From: Niastella yeongjuensis
GTDB taxonomy: Bacteria > Bacteroidota > Bacteroidia > Chitinophagales > Chitinophagaceae
Reading direction: 5' to 3'
Assembly (NCBI RefSeq): GCF_900110245.1
Contig: NZ_FOCZ01000003.1
Coordinates: 434,001 to 498,000, forward strand
Length of the DNA stretch: 64,000 nt
Part shown: positions 1 to 9,910 of the stretch, piece by piece
Layout: the number at the start of each line of letters is the position of its first letter
How positions within the stretch are numbered: position 1 is the first letter of the stretch
The notes under the pieces: generated by a model
Seen by the model: only the letters and a program-made list of their open reading frames with translations
The model's database searches: none
Told to the model about the DNA's origin: nothing
Made by a program: the position numbers and the translations under genes

Positions 1-4
1 TATA

Positions 5-1207
5 ATGGCCCTGCTGGATATATATGTTTTCCAGGTGTTGCAGGTAGTATTGCCTACTTCTTCAAAGGCCCGACTGGCCATCACAATAGGCTACTGGATC
101 ATTTCCATTTCAGCATTGTTATACGTATTTACCTATCCCTATGTAAATCACGACAACTGGCCCCGCTGGGCAGTTACTTATTCGCGGGCCCTCGTATTTG
201 GGCTCATCATTTCTAAATTATTAGCGTCCCTGTTTTTTGCGGTGGATGATATTCGCCGGGCAGGCACCTGGTTAATTGGGAAGATCGGACAAAAACCAAT
301 TGACGCTGCCCAAAATGGGGCGGGAATTACCCGTTCCGTTTTTCTGAGTTGGCTGGGCCTGGCTGTGGGTGGAACCGTTTTCAGCACCCTGGTGTATGGC
401 TTTGGCAATAAATACCGCTACCAGGTAAATCGCCTGCGTATGAGCTTTAAAAACCTGCCGGCTGCGTTTAAAGGCATGTGCATAGTGCATATCTCCGACA
501 TTCACAGCGGCAGCTTTACCGATAAGGAAGCCGTTGAAAAAGGCATTAAAAAGATCCTGAAAGAAAAACCCGATCTGATCCTGTTTACCGGCGACCTGGT
601 AAATGACCGCGCTTCCGAAATGAAGGATTATATGGACGTGTTCAACAAGCTGAACGCGCCGCTGGGTGTGTATTCAACGCTGGGTAACCACGACTATGGC
701 GATTATGTTCAGTGGGAAAGCCTGGAGGCCAAAAAGGAGAACCTGGAACAGTTGAAACAGGTTCATAAAAACATGGGCTGGCGCCTGCTGATGAATGAAC
801 ATGTGGTGCTGGAAAAAGGCGGCGATCGCATTGCGCTGTTAGGCATCGAGAACTGGGGCGCCAAAGGCAATTTCAGCAAGTATGGTAAAATGGAAGACGC
901 CTATCCCGGTTCTGAACAATACCCCTTTAAAATACTCATGAGCCATGATCCCAGCCATTGGGATGCAGAAGTGCGCACCAAATACGGCGATATCGATCTT
1001 ACCCTGGCCGGTCACACCCACGGGATGCAATTCGGGCTGGAAGTGCCCGGTTTTAAATGGAGCCCGGTTCAGTATATGTACAAACAATGGGCTGGTTTAT
1101 ATGAAGCCGGTGACCAGAAATTATATGTGAACCGCGGTTTTGGCTTTCTCGGTTATCCTGGCCGGGTAGGTATTCTGCCTGAAATTACTTTGATTGAGTT
1201 GGGATAA
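5..1207 (+). CDS. Membrane-anchored metallophosphoesterase
   Basis: Calcineurin-like phosphoesterase of the YaeI/YkuE type, 400 aa. Three hydrophobic segments (about residues 24-45, 60-80 and 110-132) precede a catalytic domain from about residue 158. All metal-binding blocks are visible: DIH (165-167), GD (196-197), GNHD (227-230), H314 in a SHDPSHW block, and GHTHG (336-340). The family hydrolyses phosphodiester or pyrophosphate bonds with two metal ions; YaeI-like members are linked to lipid phosphate substrates. The substrate here cannot be read from sequence. The domain probably lies on one face of the inner membrane. Only 4 bases lie upstream of this ATG, so a longer 5' end cannot be excluded, although the N-terminus looks natural. 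Confidence 0.88.
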   Translation: MALLDIYVFQVLQVVLPTSSKARLAITIGYWIISISALLYVFTYPYVNHDNWPRWAVTYSRALVFGLIISKLLASLFFAVDDIRRAGTWLIGKIGQKPIDAAQNGAGITRSVFLSWLGLAVGGTVFSTLVYGFGNKYRYQVNRLRMSFKNLPAAFKGMCIVHISDIHSGSFTDKEAVEKGIKKILKEKPDLILFTGDLVNDRASEMKDYMDVFNKLNAPLGVYSTLGNHDYGDYVQWESLEAKKENLEQLKQVHKNMGWRLLMNEHVVLEKGGDRIALLGIENWGAKGNFSKYGKMEDAYPGSEQYPFKILMSHDPSHWDAEVRTKYGDIDLTLAGHTHGMQFGLEVPGFKWSPVQYMYKQWAGLYEAGDQKLYVNRGFGFLGYPGRVGILPEITLIELG

Positions 1208-1259
1208 AGTTGACAGTTCCCCATTCACGATGCGCGTCGAATGGCATCAGACTTCAGGT

Positions 1260-1312
1260 GTATTACCTGAGTATTACCTGAGTATTGCCTGAGTATTGCC
1301 TGAGTATTGCCT
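1260..1312 (+). repeat. 11-bp tandem repeat, about 4.8 copies
   Basis: The unit GTATTACCTGA (copies 1-2) or GTATTGCCTGA (copies 3-5) repeats in perfect 11-bp register starting at 1260; the fifth copy breaks after 9 bases. It lies 50 bp past the phosphoesterase stop codon. A single A/G change separates the two halves of the array, which suggests stepwise duplication. Confidence 0.85.
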
Positions 1313-1437
1313 TTCGCACCAGGCGGTTTCTGTAGGGGCCCCAGGCAATTCAGATACTATACCCAGGCCATTTCCCTACCATAACATTACTCTAACACTA
1401 CCATTAGGTGGCAATCAAGGCCACTCACCATAAAGAA

Positions 1438-1470
1438 ATGACTGCCGGTTTTACCCGGCAGTCATTTTTT
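1438..1470 (+). terminator. Rho-independent terminator
   Basis: An 11-bp perfect stem (ATGACTGCCGG / CCGGCAGTCAT) with a 6-nt loop is followed by five T. It is 230 bp beyond the phosphoesterase stop codon, in the right orientation to end its transcript. Confidence 0.75.
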
Positions 1471-2052
1471 GTAAGCCCTTTTTTTTAAGGGCTTCAGAAG
1501 AAGCTGCATGTCGCGCCATGCGAATTACTGTAAAAGGTAACCCGTGCTTTGGGCCGGGTACGGATTTCAATACAGGTTACGGATCTGAATGATCTTTGAA
1601 ACTAAGTTTGGTTGTTGCTACAAGGCAGGGTAAAAATAAGAGACCAGCTAAAATGCTATTTGCTACTTTACGGTTTGGGTTGTTATAGATGAAAAGCTTT
1701 TACGAGCGGCGGGCCAGCGTAAATCCATCTTAGCCAGTCTCCTTTCAGAAAACTAAATCAGACCTTGACCATGAACTCATTAGGATTGTATGATTTTTAA
1801 ATCATAACAGGGTAAAAGGACAAGGAAATTCTACGATGTTAGGGATTAGGGGAAAAACTATTGTGAAACAAGTTGAACGCTAATTATTTCAAGGGTTGTT
1901 CGTAGGGCTTTTTGTGTTGACGATATAAATTTACGTTGCCAACGCCTTCTTTATGGGGCAGATTCGATGAACAAGGCAAACATATAGCCGAATGACCGGA
2001 AATTTACGGTGAGCGGGTACCGGGGTTTGGTTGCTGTTTTTACGGTGAATTT

Positions 2053-4260
2053 TTAGAAAACTTTGGCGTTCAATAGTTGATTTACTTCCTGTAACAACAG
2101 GTGTTTGTAGTCGTGCAGTTTGTCGAACTCGGTGGAAAGGGTGGCAGCTGCAATATGCCGGGTGGCCAGTTTTTCCAGCTTTTCCAGTTGTTGAAAGAAA
2201 GGCGTGTTTTTACCCAGAATGGAAACGGTTGATTGAATATGATGGGCGAGCGAAGCCACCTGTTGGATGTTTTTTTGATCTATGGCATTTTTAAGGGATT
2301 CCATTTCACCGGGGAATTGCTTCAGGAACTGTTTTACGATGGTTTTTAAGAACTCACCATTGCCCATCACCAAATCTTCTAAAAAGTTCAGATCGATGTA
2401 ATGCAGTTCGTTTTTAAGCGATTCAAGGTTGGAGTCGCGGTTGTCATCGAGGTACTTTTTCAGCAGGGAATACAGTTCCTTTTCGTGAATGGGTTTTGAA
2501 ATATAATCGTTCATGCCATAGCTTAAACATTTTTCCCGTTCACCGGCCAGTGCATGCGCCGTCATGGCAATAATGGGAAGATCGCTTTTCAGGTCTTTTC
2601 GAATAGCCTGTGCGGTGGCATAACCATCCATCAGCGGCATTTGAATATCCAGCAACACCAGGTTGAAGGAGGCGTCTTGTAACCATTCAATGGCTTTGGC
2701 GCCATTATCGGCCAACTGGTAATTCACCTTCCAGCTTTCGAACGTGAATTTTATCAACAGCTGGTTCATGGAATTGTCTTCCACTACCAGAATATGGGCA
2801 TGGGGGAAAGCACCGGCGGTGATAGCTGTTTTGTCGCTTAGGGCTGCAGGCAGGGTTTCGCCAATGGGTACCAGTGAATAGGCAATGTCGAATATAAACT
2901 CAGTGCCTTTGCCCTGTTCGCTTTCCACAGTGATGTTTCCGGCCTGAAGCTGTACCAGGCTCCTTACAATGGAAAGGCCCAAACCGGTTCCGCCATATTT
3001 ACGTGTGGTATCGGTTTCTCCCTGTTGAAATCGTTCAAAAATGGGTTCCAGTTTGTTGGCAGGAATGCCAATGCCGCTGTCTTTAACCGAAAACCGTAAA
3101 CGCACCACTTCCTGGTTTTGTGTAAGGGAAGTGATGTTGATGGCGATGCCGCCTTTTTGTGTAAACTTGATGGCATTGCTGATGAGGTTCACCAGTATTT
3201 GTGTAAGCCGCACTGCATCGCCGGTAAGTGTATCGGGAATATTGTCCTGAATGTGAAGCGAAAAAGAAAGGTTCTTCTCCCGGGCCTTGTGATAGAACAT
3301 AGTCTCAATAGAATTGCAAAGGCCGTGGATACTGAATGGATTGCTTTCAATGCGCAACATACCGGCTTCTATTTTGGAAATATCCAGGATGTCGTTGATG
3401 ATAGTAAGCAGGTTCTCACTGGCCGATTGTATCAGGTTAACAAACTGTTGTTGTTCCTCTGTCATCGTTGTTTTTTGTATCAGGTTGGTAAAGCCGATGA
3501 CCGAGTTGATAGGCGTTCTGATCTCATGGCTCATATTGGCGAGAAACTGTTCTTTTACATTGGCCGATTCAATGGTTTGTCGCCGTGCTTCTTTTAAAGC
3601 CTGTATCAGTTTATGTTGTTGTAGAATGTGGCGAATAACCAGTAAGGATAAGATCACAATGCCCGAAAGGCCAAGTATGGTTAATAAGCGGCTGATGATT
3701 AAGACATAGAAGGTGCGTTTTCTGTTCTGCGCAATACCGGCCTGCAACTGATCGTACAGGTCTTTTTCCAGTTGCATGGAAAGATCGGTAATACTGTCAC
3801 GGAGAATGGTGCCGGCCTTGCTGGAAATTCTTTTTTCGGCCTGCACTTTACCAAAGCGGGCATATACATCGATGATCTCATTGTTGGTTAAGATCCTTTT
3901 TTCAATAAGCGAAGCCAGGCGGGTGAAGGAAGACTGATTATACTGGTTCATGGAAGCTTTTTGCAAGCCTTCCAGTTCCTGTTGTAATAAATTAAGTGTA
4001 TCCTGAACGCCAACAATGAAATTACTATCACCGGTAATAACAAAGCCACGTACCCGGCTTTCGGTAAGTATAACATTCTTGACGATGTTCTGCAACTTGT
4101 TGTGCAAATGAAAAGACTCGACGGCTTCACGGCTGGCAGAGCGGGATTTACTGATGATCCGCTCGGTGTTGAATTGAAGAATAATGCCAGCAGCAATAAA
4201 GGCCACCGAAAACGCTATGCTGTAGAGTATAAGCCTGTTAGGTTTTATGTTTCTTTTCAT
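2053..4260 (-). CDS. Hybrid sensor histidine kinase with receiver and HPt domains
   Basis: 735 aa. Order: TM1 (about 9-29), a roughly 150-residue helical periplasmic region resembling CHASE3, TM2 (about 184-210), HisKA with phospho-acceptor His245 in an MSHEIRTP H-box, HATPase_c (N-box around 355-367, DSGIGIP, GGTGLGLS), a receiver with Asp538 and Lys589, and a C-terminal HPt domain whose likely phospho-His is 673 (LAHHIQST). It therefore carries a complete internal phosphorelay. The ATG at 4260 was chosen because it places TM1 directly at the N-terminus and a GAGG lies upstream. The longer reading from a TTG at 4326 adds 22 residues with no ribosome binding site. It lies 108 bp after a LytTR regulator gene on the same strand, so the two probably form one circuit. 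Confidence 0.9.
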   Translation of the reverse strand: MKRNIKPNRLILYSIAFSVAFIAAGIILQFNTERIISKSRSASREAVESFHLHNKLQNIVKNVILTESRVRGFVITGDSNFIVGVQDTLNLLQQELEGLQKASMNQYNQSSFTRLASLIEKRILTNNEIIDVYARFGKVQAEKRISSKAGTILRDSITDLSMQLEKDLYDQLQAGIAQNRKRTFYVLIISRLLTILGLSGIVILSLLVIRHILQQHKLIQALKEARRQTIESANVKEQFLANMSHEIRTPINSVIGFTNLIQKTTMTEEQQQFVNLIQSASENLLTIINDILDISKIEAGMLRIESNPFSIHGLCNSIETMFYHKAREKNLSFSLHIQDNIPDTLTGDAVRLTQILVNLISNAIKFTQKGGIAINITSLTQNQEVVRLRFSVKDSGIGIPANKLEPIFERFQQGETDTTRKYGGTGLGLSIVRSLVQLQAGNITVESEQGKGTEFIFDIAYSLVPIGETLPAALSDKTAITAGAFPHAHILVVEDNSMNQLLIKFTFESWKVNYQLADNGAKAIEWLQDASFNLVLLDIQMPLMDGYATAQAIRKDLKSDLPIIAMTAHALAGEREKCLSYGMNDYISKPIHEKELYSLLKKYLDDNRDSNLESLKNELHYIDLNFLEDLVMGNGEFLKTIVKQFLKQFPGEMESLKNAIDQKNIQQVASLAHHIQSTVSILGKNTPFFQQLEKLEKLATRHIAAATLSTEFDKLHDYKHLLLQEVNQLLNAKVF

Positions 4261-4368
4261 GGTAACTGATGCTACCTCAGTAAGCTGCCTTAACCATGGG
4301 AACGGATGCGTTGCTAACTTAATCAATGTAGTGGACCGTTAGTTATCCACATTGTTACTGCAATTTAA

Positions 4369-5064
4369 TTATAATAACTTTATTTTCTGTATCAATTTAG
4401 CGCGATAACTTTCGGCAACGGGTATAGGGGTGTTGATAATATTTACAGCGCCATCTTCAATAGAATCTATCTTGTCGAGGGAGATGATATAACTACGATG
4501 AACACGCATCAACCGGGCTGAGTTGATCTTTTCTTCCACTGCTTTAAGCGTAGTATGTACAATATGCCATTGGGCTTCGGTTCTGATCTTTACATAATCA
4601 CCCATGGCCTCGATCCATAATATTTCTTCGAGCCGTAATTTTTTCAGCAGGTTATTGTCCCTGATAAAAATATATTCATCGGGAGCGGCTGTTATTTCCT
4701 CTTCATTGCGGGATAATATATCCTGCACTTTATCTATGGCCTGCAGTAGGCGGGGCAAATTCACCGGTTTTATGAGGTAATCAACCACATTCAGGTCAAA
4801 TGCTTCCACCGCATAATCCTTTTTTGAAGTGGTGAGAATGGCCAGGGTTTGTTTGGGTAATATTTTCAACAGGTCGATACCGGTCATTCCCGGCATTTCT
4901 ATATCTAAAAAAACCAAATCAGGCGGATTGGCCGTAATATTGCGATGGGCTTCAATGGCATCTTTACATTCGCCGGTAATCCGCAGCCTTCCGGTTTGTA
5001 GCGCCTGTTGGTGTAAAGTAAGCCTCGACAAGTCGTTATCGTCCACTATCAAACAGGTTATCAT
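4369..5064 (-). CDS. LytTR-family response regulator
   Basis: 231 aa. An N-terminal receiver domain (acidic pair Asp8/Asp9, phospho-acceptor Asp54 in FLDIEMPG, Lys99 in YLIKP) is followed by a LytTR DNA-binding domain (about 130-231) with the usual EEILWIEAMGDYVKI and MRVHRSYII stretches. LytTR regulators bind direct repeats upstream of target promoters. It is the first gene of a pair with the hybrid kinase at 2053-4260, yet such regulators usually work with short LytS/YehU-type kinases, so the pairing is somewhat unusual. The divergent gene at 5206 is a natural candidate target. Confidence 0.92.
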   Translation of the reverse strand: MITCLIVDDNDLSRLTLHQQALQTGRLRITGECKDAIEAHRNITANPPDLVFLDIEMPGMTGIDLLKILPKQTLAILTTSKKDYAVEAFDLNVVDYLIKPVNLPRLLQAIDKVQDILSRNEEEITAAPDEYIFIRDNNLLKKLRLEEILWIEAMGDYVKIRTEAQWHIVHTTLKAVEEKINSARLMRVHRSYIISLDKIDSIEDGAVNIINTPIPVAESYRAKLIQKIKLL

Positions 5065-5205
5065 AGTGTAATGGTGATATAAGTTAAGGTACTATAAGTT
5101 AGCAAAAAATTAGTAATGATTAAACCGGCGGCAGTTTTTTTAATCTCATCTTCGTTGTTCTGCACATTATCCGTGTGTGCCGCCCGTAGACTATTTAGCA
5201 AACGT

Positions 5206-6213
5206 ATGAAGAAATTGCTCGTTCTGATTGTTTTAGTGGTTGCCATACAACCGGCTTTTTCCCAGAATGGGGGAAAGCTGGATTCATTATTTTCAAAGGG
5301 CGATACCACGGCCATCCTGGATTCTTTATTAAAAGACTTTGATTCCTATTTAGATAGTTTAGCAGGCAGCAAAAGTTTCTTTACCGTTAATACAAGCATC
5401 GGTACGGGCTATTTTAGTTTTAATGAAAAGAATTCCGTTACGGTAAATACGCAAAAGAAACTGATCTTTTCGCCGGCCGTAGGGTATTTTCATAAATCGG
5501 GTCTGGGCATTTCTGCTTCAGCATTTGCCCTGCTAAACAACGGGATGAATTTTTACCAGTATGCAGTGAGCCCTTCCTTTGACCGCATAAAAAAGAGCTA
5601 TTCCACCGGCATTGCCTATACCCGGTACTTTACAAAAGATTCACTGAATTTTTATACCACGCCCATACAGAATGAATTGTTTGCTTATTTCTCTTATAAA
5701 AAATGGTGGGTGCGGCCAACGATAAGCCTGAGTTATGGCTGGGGTAGTAAAGATGAATTTCAGAAAAGAGAAGCCAGCCGCCTGGCCCGGTTACTGGAAG
5801 CAAGGCGCCGCTATTACGTGATCGTAAAGAACACTACCTCGGTAAGCGATTTCTCGGCCACCATTTCACTTCGTAAAGACTTTGACTGGTACAGTGTTTT
5901 GTTTAAACGGGATAACATAACGTTAACTCCTATTGCCATGTTGAATGCCGGTACACAAACCTATGGTTTTAACACCTCTTATTCATATAATTTTTCACCC
6001 GTGCGTGCCAACTCGCTACCCAGTAACAACGACATTTCCGACAATACGCAATTAGCGTTTCAGTCGGCCTGTATGGCGCTTAGGGGTAGTTATTTAAAAG
6101 GAAGGTTCCTGCTGCAGTCGCAGGTATTGTTCGATTATTTTCTTCAGGACCTGCAGGACCCCGGATCAAAATTGAATACCGTTTATTCCATAACAGCCGG
6201 ATTAAGTTTTTAG
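5206..6213 (+). CDS. Secreted outer-membrane barrel-like protein, unknown function
   Basis: 335 aa. The start at 5206 gives a clean signal peptide (MKKLLVLIVLVV... ending AFSQ); an in-frame ATG 90 bp upstream would bury it. After a short Asp/Leu-rich linker the protein consists of alternating amphipathic beta strands rich in Tyr, Phe and Ser (for example YAVSPSFDR, ITAGLSF at the C-terminus), and it ends in Phe as many outer-membrane barrels do. No catalytic motif is visible. It is divergent from the LytTR gene with about 140 bp between start codons, so it may be regulated by that system. I do not recognise a named family. Confidence 0.7.
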   Translation: MKKLLVLIVLVVAIQPAFSQNGGKLDSLFSKGDTTAILDSLLKDFDSYLDSLAGSKSFFTVNTSIGTGYFSFNEKNSVTVNTQKKLIFSPAVGYFHKSGLGISASAFALLNNGMNFYQYAVSPSFDRIKKSYSTGIAYTRYFTKDSLNFYTTPIQNELFAYFSYKKWWVRPTISLSYGWGSKDEFQKREASRLARLLEARRRYYVIVKNTTSVSDFSATISLRKDFDWYSVLFKRDNITLTPIAMLNAGTQTYGFNTSYSYNFSPVRANSLPSNNDISDNTQLAFQSACMALRGSYLKGRFLLQSQVLFDYFLQDLQDPGSKLNTVYSITAGLSF

Positions 6214-6326
6214 TGATTGATTTTTAGGTATTTCTTCACGTAGCTGTTAAGGTAAATTAACAGGCATGGTTGAACCCTGGCATGTAAGTTGAAATTCTAT
6301 TGTTGAACCAAATAATAACACAGAAT

Positions 6327-6914
6327 ATGAAACTTAAATCCCTGGCATTATTAACAATTGCTTCTACGCTGACTTCTATCTCATTTGCACAAGGATTTCA
6401 TATTGGTGCGAAAGCCGGTGCAAATATCTTCAAGGTAGATGGCACCGCTATGAAAGATGAGTTTAATTTTGGATATAACTTAGGTGCTTTTGCAGAATTG
6501 AATTTCAGCGAAACAGTAGGTATACAACCTGAAGTAATGTGGAACCAAACCAATTACCGTACAGGTGATCATTTCGGTTCTATCTATCCACATGGCGTGG
6601 ATGATGTAAAAGGAAAGCTGAATTACCTGAGCATTCCGGTGCTGTTAAACATAAGCCCCGCTAAATTCCTTACGCTGCAGGCTGGGCCACAATTTGGCAT
6701 TTTGCTTAACCACGACAAAACCCTGGTAGATAACGGTCAGGATGCCTTTAAGAAAGGCGACTTCTCTATGCTGGGTGGTGTGCAACTGAATATCGGTAGC
6801 CTGAAGTTAGGTGGCCGGTATGTGGTAGGCCTTGCTAATATCAATGATATTGATAACAAGGACAAGTGGAAGAACCAGGGATTTCAGGTGTATTTAGGAA
6901 CAAGGATATTATAG
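6327..6914 (+). CDS. PorT-type outer-membrane beta-barrel protein
   Basis: 195 aa. The signal peptide (MKLKSLALL..., cleavage after SFAQ) leads into GFHIGAKAGANIFKVDG, the typical first strand of the Bacteroidota outer-membrane beta-barrel family (PF13568/porin family). Alternating strands continue to a short hydrophobic C-terminus (YLGTRIL). Such proteins are small barrels, mostly of unknown role. The ATG at 6327 was preferred to a TTG nine codons upstream because the signal peptide begins there. It is followed within 20 bp by a strong bidirectional terminator. Confidence 0.82.
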   Translation: MKLKSLALLTIASTLTSISFAQGFHIGAKAGANIFKVDGTAMKDEFNFGYNLGAFAELNFSETVGIQPEVMWNQTNYRTGDHFGSIYPHGVDDVKGKLNYLSIPVLLNISPAKFLTLQAGPQFGILLNHDKTLVDNGQDAFKKGDFSMLGGVQLNIGSLKLGGRYVVGLANINDIDNKDKWKNQGFQVYLGTRIL

Positions 6915-6931
6915 ATACTCTTTCTATATAA

Positions 6932-6967
6932 TAAAAAAAGCCCTCCCGGTCGGGAGGGCTTTTTTTA
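6932..6967. terminator. Bidirectional terminator between barrel gene and pgi
   Basis: An A-run, the stem AGCCCTCCCG / CGGGAGGGCT (6939-6948 and 6951-6960) and a T-run make a symmetrical hairpin that can stop transcripts from both the barrel gene (+) and pgi (-). Confidence 0.88.
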
Positions 6968-6979
6968 TTATACGTTATC

Positions 6980-8638
6980 TCATACATCTGATTTCAACTT
7001 CTTCCAGGCATTGATGAGGCCATTGGTAGAGGAGTCGTGATTGCTCACCGGTTTATCGTCCTGCAGTTCGGGCAGGATTTTATTGGCGAGTTGTTTCCCC
7101 AATTCTACACCCCATTGATCAAAGCTGAAGATATTCCAGATAACACCCTGTACAAAGATCTTGTGCTCGTATAAGGCTATCAGCTGGCCCAACGTATAGG
7201 GCGTGATCTTTTTAACCAGGATTGAGTTGGTTGGCCGGTTACCGGTGAATACTTTAAACGGCACCAGGGCCTTTATTTCTTCTGAAGATTTACCTGCCTT
7301 TATTAACTCGGCTTCCGCTTCCACTTCGGTTTTACCATTCATCAGCGCTTCTGTTTGCGCAAAGAAGTTGGATAACAGTTTTTGATGGTGATCACCTATT
7401 GGGTTATGGCTGATGGCCGGTGCAATAAAATCGCAGGGGATCAGCAATGTTCCCTGGTGGATCAACTGGTAAAAAGCGTGCTGGCCATTGGTGCCTGGTT
7501 CGCCCCAGATAACCGGCCCCGTGTTGTAACGAACCTGTTTGCCTTTGCGGTCAACACTTTTACCATTGCTTTCCATATTGCCCTGTTGAAAATAAGCGGC
7601 AAACCGGTGCATGTACTGGTCGTATGGTAAAATGGCTTCCGTTTGGGTATCGAAGAAGTTGGTGTACCAAAGGCCTACAAGGGCCATTACGACCGGAATA
7701 TTTTTATCGAAAGATGTAGTGCGGAAATGGTTGTCGGTTGAATGAGCGCCTTTTAACAGCTGTTCAAAATGCTCGTAGCCGATGGTCAGTGCAATGGATA
7801 AACCAATGGCGCTCCATAAGGAGTAGCGGCCGCCTACCCAGTCCCAGAATTCGAACATATTGGCTTTGTCGATACCAAATTTCACCACTTCTTTTTCATT
7901 GGTGCTAAGTGCCACAAAGTGTTTAGCAATATAACTTTCATCGCCGGCTGCCTCGAGGAACCATTGTCGTGCCGTATGTGCATTGGTCATGGTTTCCTGG
8001 GTGGTGAATGTTTTGGAGGCGATCAGGAACAGGGTTTCCTGTGGGGTTACTTTCCGCAGCGTTTCAACAATATGGGTGGCATCAACATTGGATACGTAGA
8101 AAACCTGGATGTCTTTTTTCCAGTAGGGCTTCAGCGCTTCGGTAACCATATAAGGGCCCAGGTCGCTGCCGCCAATACCAATATTAACGATGTATTTTAT
8201 CTTACTACCGGTGTAGCCCGTCCATTCGCCGCTGTGAATGCGTTCACAGAAGTGTTTCATTTGCTGCTGAACCTGGTGTACCTGGGGCATTACATTTTTG
8301 CCTTCGGAATATACCGGCTCATTGCTCATATTGCGCAGGGCGGTATGCAATACCGACCGGCCTTCCGTTTCGTTGATAACATCGCCGGTGAACATGGCTT
8401 CAATGGCATCGCTCAGTTTGCATTCCTCTGCCAGATCGAGCAGCAATGACATGGTTTTGGCGTTGATGCGGTTCTTGGAGTAATCGAACAATATATCTTC
8501 AAACGAAATCGAAAAGTTATTGAACCTGTCCGGGTCATCTGCAAACAACTCGCGCAAATGCGTTTCGGAAATCTTCTTGTAATGGCGTTCCAGTTTATCC
8601 CATGCATCGGTCTGATGAGGCTTGATCTTTGGTAACAT
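6980..8638 (-). CDS. pgi: Glucose-6-phosphate isomerase
   Basis: 552 aa, the usual length of the long bacterial/eukaryotic form. It interconverts glucose 6-phosphate and fructose 6-phosphate in cytosolic glycolysis and gluconeogenesis. Visible signatures are the substrate-binding GIGGSDLGP loop (about 154-162), SKTFTTQET, the [13 protein letters not shown] segment, QGNMESNGK with the catalytic Glu, and [15 protein letters not shown] with the catalytic His. The ATG at 8638 begins [10 protein letters not shown], matching the family N-terminus. It is a single gene: 64 bp separate it from the stop codon of the upstream threonine aldolase gene, and a terminator follows it directly. Confidence 0.97.
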   Translation of the reverse strand: MLPKIKPHQTDAWDKLERHYKKISETHLRELFADDPDRFNNFSISFEDILFDYSKNRINAKTMSLLLDLAEECKLSDAIEAMFTGDVINETEGRSVLHTALRNMSNEPVYSEGKNVMPQVHQVQQQMKHFCERIHSGEWTGYTGSKIKYIVNIGIGGSDLGPYMVTEALKPYWKKDIQVFYVSNVDATHIVETLRKVTPQETLFLIASKTFTTQETMTNAHTARQWFLEAAGDESYIAKHFVALSTNEKEVVKFGIDKANMFEFWDWVGGRYSLWSAIGLSIALTIGYEHFEQLLKGAHSTDNHFRTTSFDKNIPVVMALVGLWYTNFFDTQTEAILPYDQYMHRFAAYFQQGNMESNGKSVDRKGKQVRYNTGPVIWGEPGTNGQHAFYQLIHQGTLLIPCDFIAPAISHNPIGDHHQKLLSNFFAQTEALMNGKTEVEAEAELIKAGKSSEEIKALVPFKVFTGNRPTNSILVKKITPYTLGQLIALYEHKIFVQGVIWNIFSFDQWGVELGKQLANKILPELQDDKPVSNHDSSTNGLINAWKKLKSDV

Positions 8639-8702
8639 ACTCGGTTGAATTAGCTGTCAAAAATAAATCTTTCCTGGTTATTTAATTGTTAGCTCTAAGT
8701 TA

Positions 8703-9728
8703 CTAGCTCATTTGTAAATTAAGAACAGTGTTTACCACATATTGTACCATGGCGGGTGTAATGCCCAAATGCAGCACCATCCTGATGTGGGTGGGTGAAA
8801 TGGGGATCACCAGGATGTTCTTTTCTTTTAATGCCGCTGCTACCTGGGCCGCCTGAAAGGGTGGTTGTATTTCAAAGATGATGATGTTGGTTTCTACAGG
8901 TAATAACCCGGCCGTAAAGGTGGTTTTAATAAGGTTCGAGGCAATTTCCCGGGCGTTATCATGGTCCTGCTGTAATCGGATGATGTTGTTTTTAAGGGCG
9001 TACACGCCACAGGCGGCCATGTAACCGGCCTGGCGCATACCGCCGCCAAATACCTTGCGTACCCGCCTTGCCTTTTTAATGAAGGCCTGGCTGCCTATAA
9101 GAATGCTTCCGATGGGGCAGCCCAATCCTTTGTTTAAACAAACCGAAATGCTGTGGAACAACTCCCCATATTGTTTGGGCGATTCATTGCGGGCCACAAT
9201 GGCATTAAACAAACGGGCGCCATCCAGGTGCAGGGACAGGTTATTATTATCGCAAACGGTACGGATCTGTTGTATGTCGGTCAGATCGTAACAACTACCG
9301 CCTCCGCGGTTCGAAGTATTTTCCAGGCAAACCAGGGAGGTGTGTGCTTTGTGAACATCATCGGGATTAATAGCCGCGGCCACCTGATCGGCGGTGATGC
9401 GTCCCCGGTTGCCGGGTATAAGCCTTGATTGCACGCCTGAATTAAACGCCATACCACCGCCCTCATACTGATATACATGCGCGGTTTGATCGCAGATCAC
9501 TTCATCGCCCGGCTGGGTATGCACTTTAATGGCAATCTGGTTGCTCATGGTTCCGGTAGGACAATATAACGCGGCTTCCATGCCAAACAATTCGGCAGCC
9601 ATGGTTTCCAGCATATTTACGGTAGCATCTTCACCAAAAACATCATCACCTACATGCGCTCTTAACATGGCGTCCATCATTTCCGACGTTGGTTGGGTAA
9701 CTGTATCCGATCTAAGGTCAACTATCAT
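8703..9728 (-). CDS. ltaE: Low-specificity L-threonine aldolase
   Basis: 341 aa, PLP fold type I. It cleaves L-threonine or L-allo-threonine to glycine and acetaldehyde. The N-terminus [14 protein letters not shown] is the hallmark family start, with [14 protein letters not shown] next. The PLP lysine lies in [12 protein letters not shown] (about residue 204), and the [10 protein letters not shown] stretch contributes the PLP-binding Asp. The start at 9728 is firm: the 18 extra codons up to 9782 are an AT-rich repeat, not conserved protein. Transcription continues towards pgi with a 64-bp gap, so the two may share a transcript, though they are not functionally linked. Confidence 0.95.
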   Translation of the reverse strand: MIVDLRSDTVTQPTSEMMDAMLRAHVGDDVFGEDATVNMLETMAAELFGMEAALYCPTGTMSNQIAIKVHTQPGDEVICDQTAHVYQYEGGGMAFNSGVQSRLIPGNRGRITADQVAAAINPDDVHKAHTSLVCLENTSNRGGGSCYDLTDIQQIRTVCDNNNLSLHLDGARLFNAIVARNESPKQYGELFHSISVCLNKGLGCPIGSILIGSQAFIKKARRVRKVFGGGMRQAGYMAACGVYALKNNIIRLQQDHDNAREIASNLIKTTFTAGLLPVETNIIIFEIQPPFQAAQVAAALKEKNILVIPISPTHIRMVLHLGITPAMVQYVVNTVLNLQMS

Positions 9729-9775
9729 AGATAAATGTTGAATATTGAATGATAAATGTAGAATGTTGAAGCCGA
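9729..9775 (-). repeat. AT-rich direct repeat upstream of threonine aldolase
   Basis: Short units of the kind TTGAATATTGAATGATAAA and TGTAGAATGTTGAA repeat just ahead of the start codon. Read in frame with the gene they give a false extension ([10 protein letters not shown]). This is a single-copy example in the window of a short-unit intergenic repeat. Confidence 0.6.
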
Positions 9776-9910
9776 AATTCAATGACCAATTTGGGAAGAG
9801 TTCCCAACCACTTGCTGGTTTTTTTTAACATGATATTAAACTTACACTCTCAACGGCCTTCCTAATAGCGCACTTTACCAATACAATTTTTACACTTTAA
9901 AAGAACACTC

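Larger units (their letters stand above)
1208..2052. other. Gap between convergent genes; no gene seen
   Basis: This 845-bp space separates the 3' ends of the phosphoesterase and the hybrid kinase. It holds an 11-bp tandem repeat (1260-1312), a strong terminator (1438-1470) and a second hairpin (1473-1494: AAGCCCTT, six T, AAGGGCTT). From about 1500 to 2050 no frame looks coding on either strand and no known RNA fold was recognised. It could be decayed sequence or contain an unrecognised small RNA. Confidence 0.5.

Noticed and set aside
3118-3597. A 159-codon plus-strand frame opposite the hybrid kinase
   Set aside because: It is the antisense shadow of a well-supported kinase gene.
4261-4326. 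A longer N-terminus for the hybrid kinase from a TTG
   Set aside because: There is no ribosome binding site, and the ATG at 4260 sits directly before TM1.
9729-9782. An 18-residue N-terminal extension of threonine aldolase
   Set aside because: It is translated from an AT-rich repeat; the family starts at [10 protein letters not shown].
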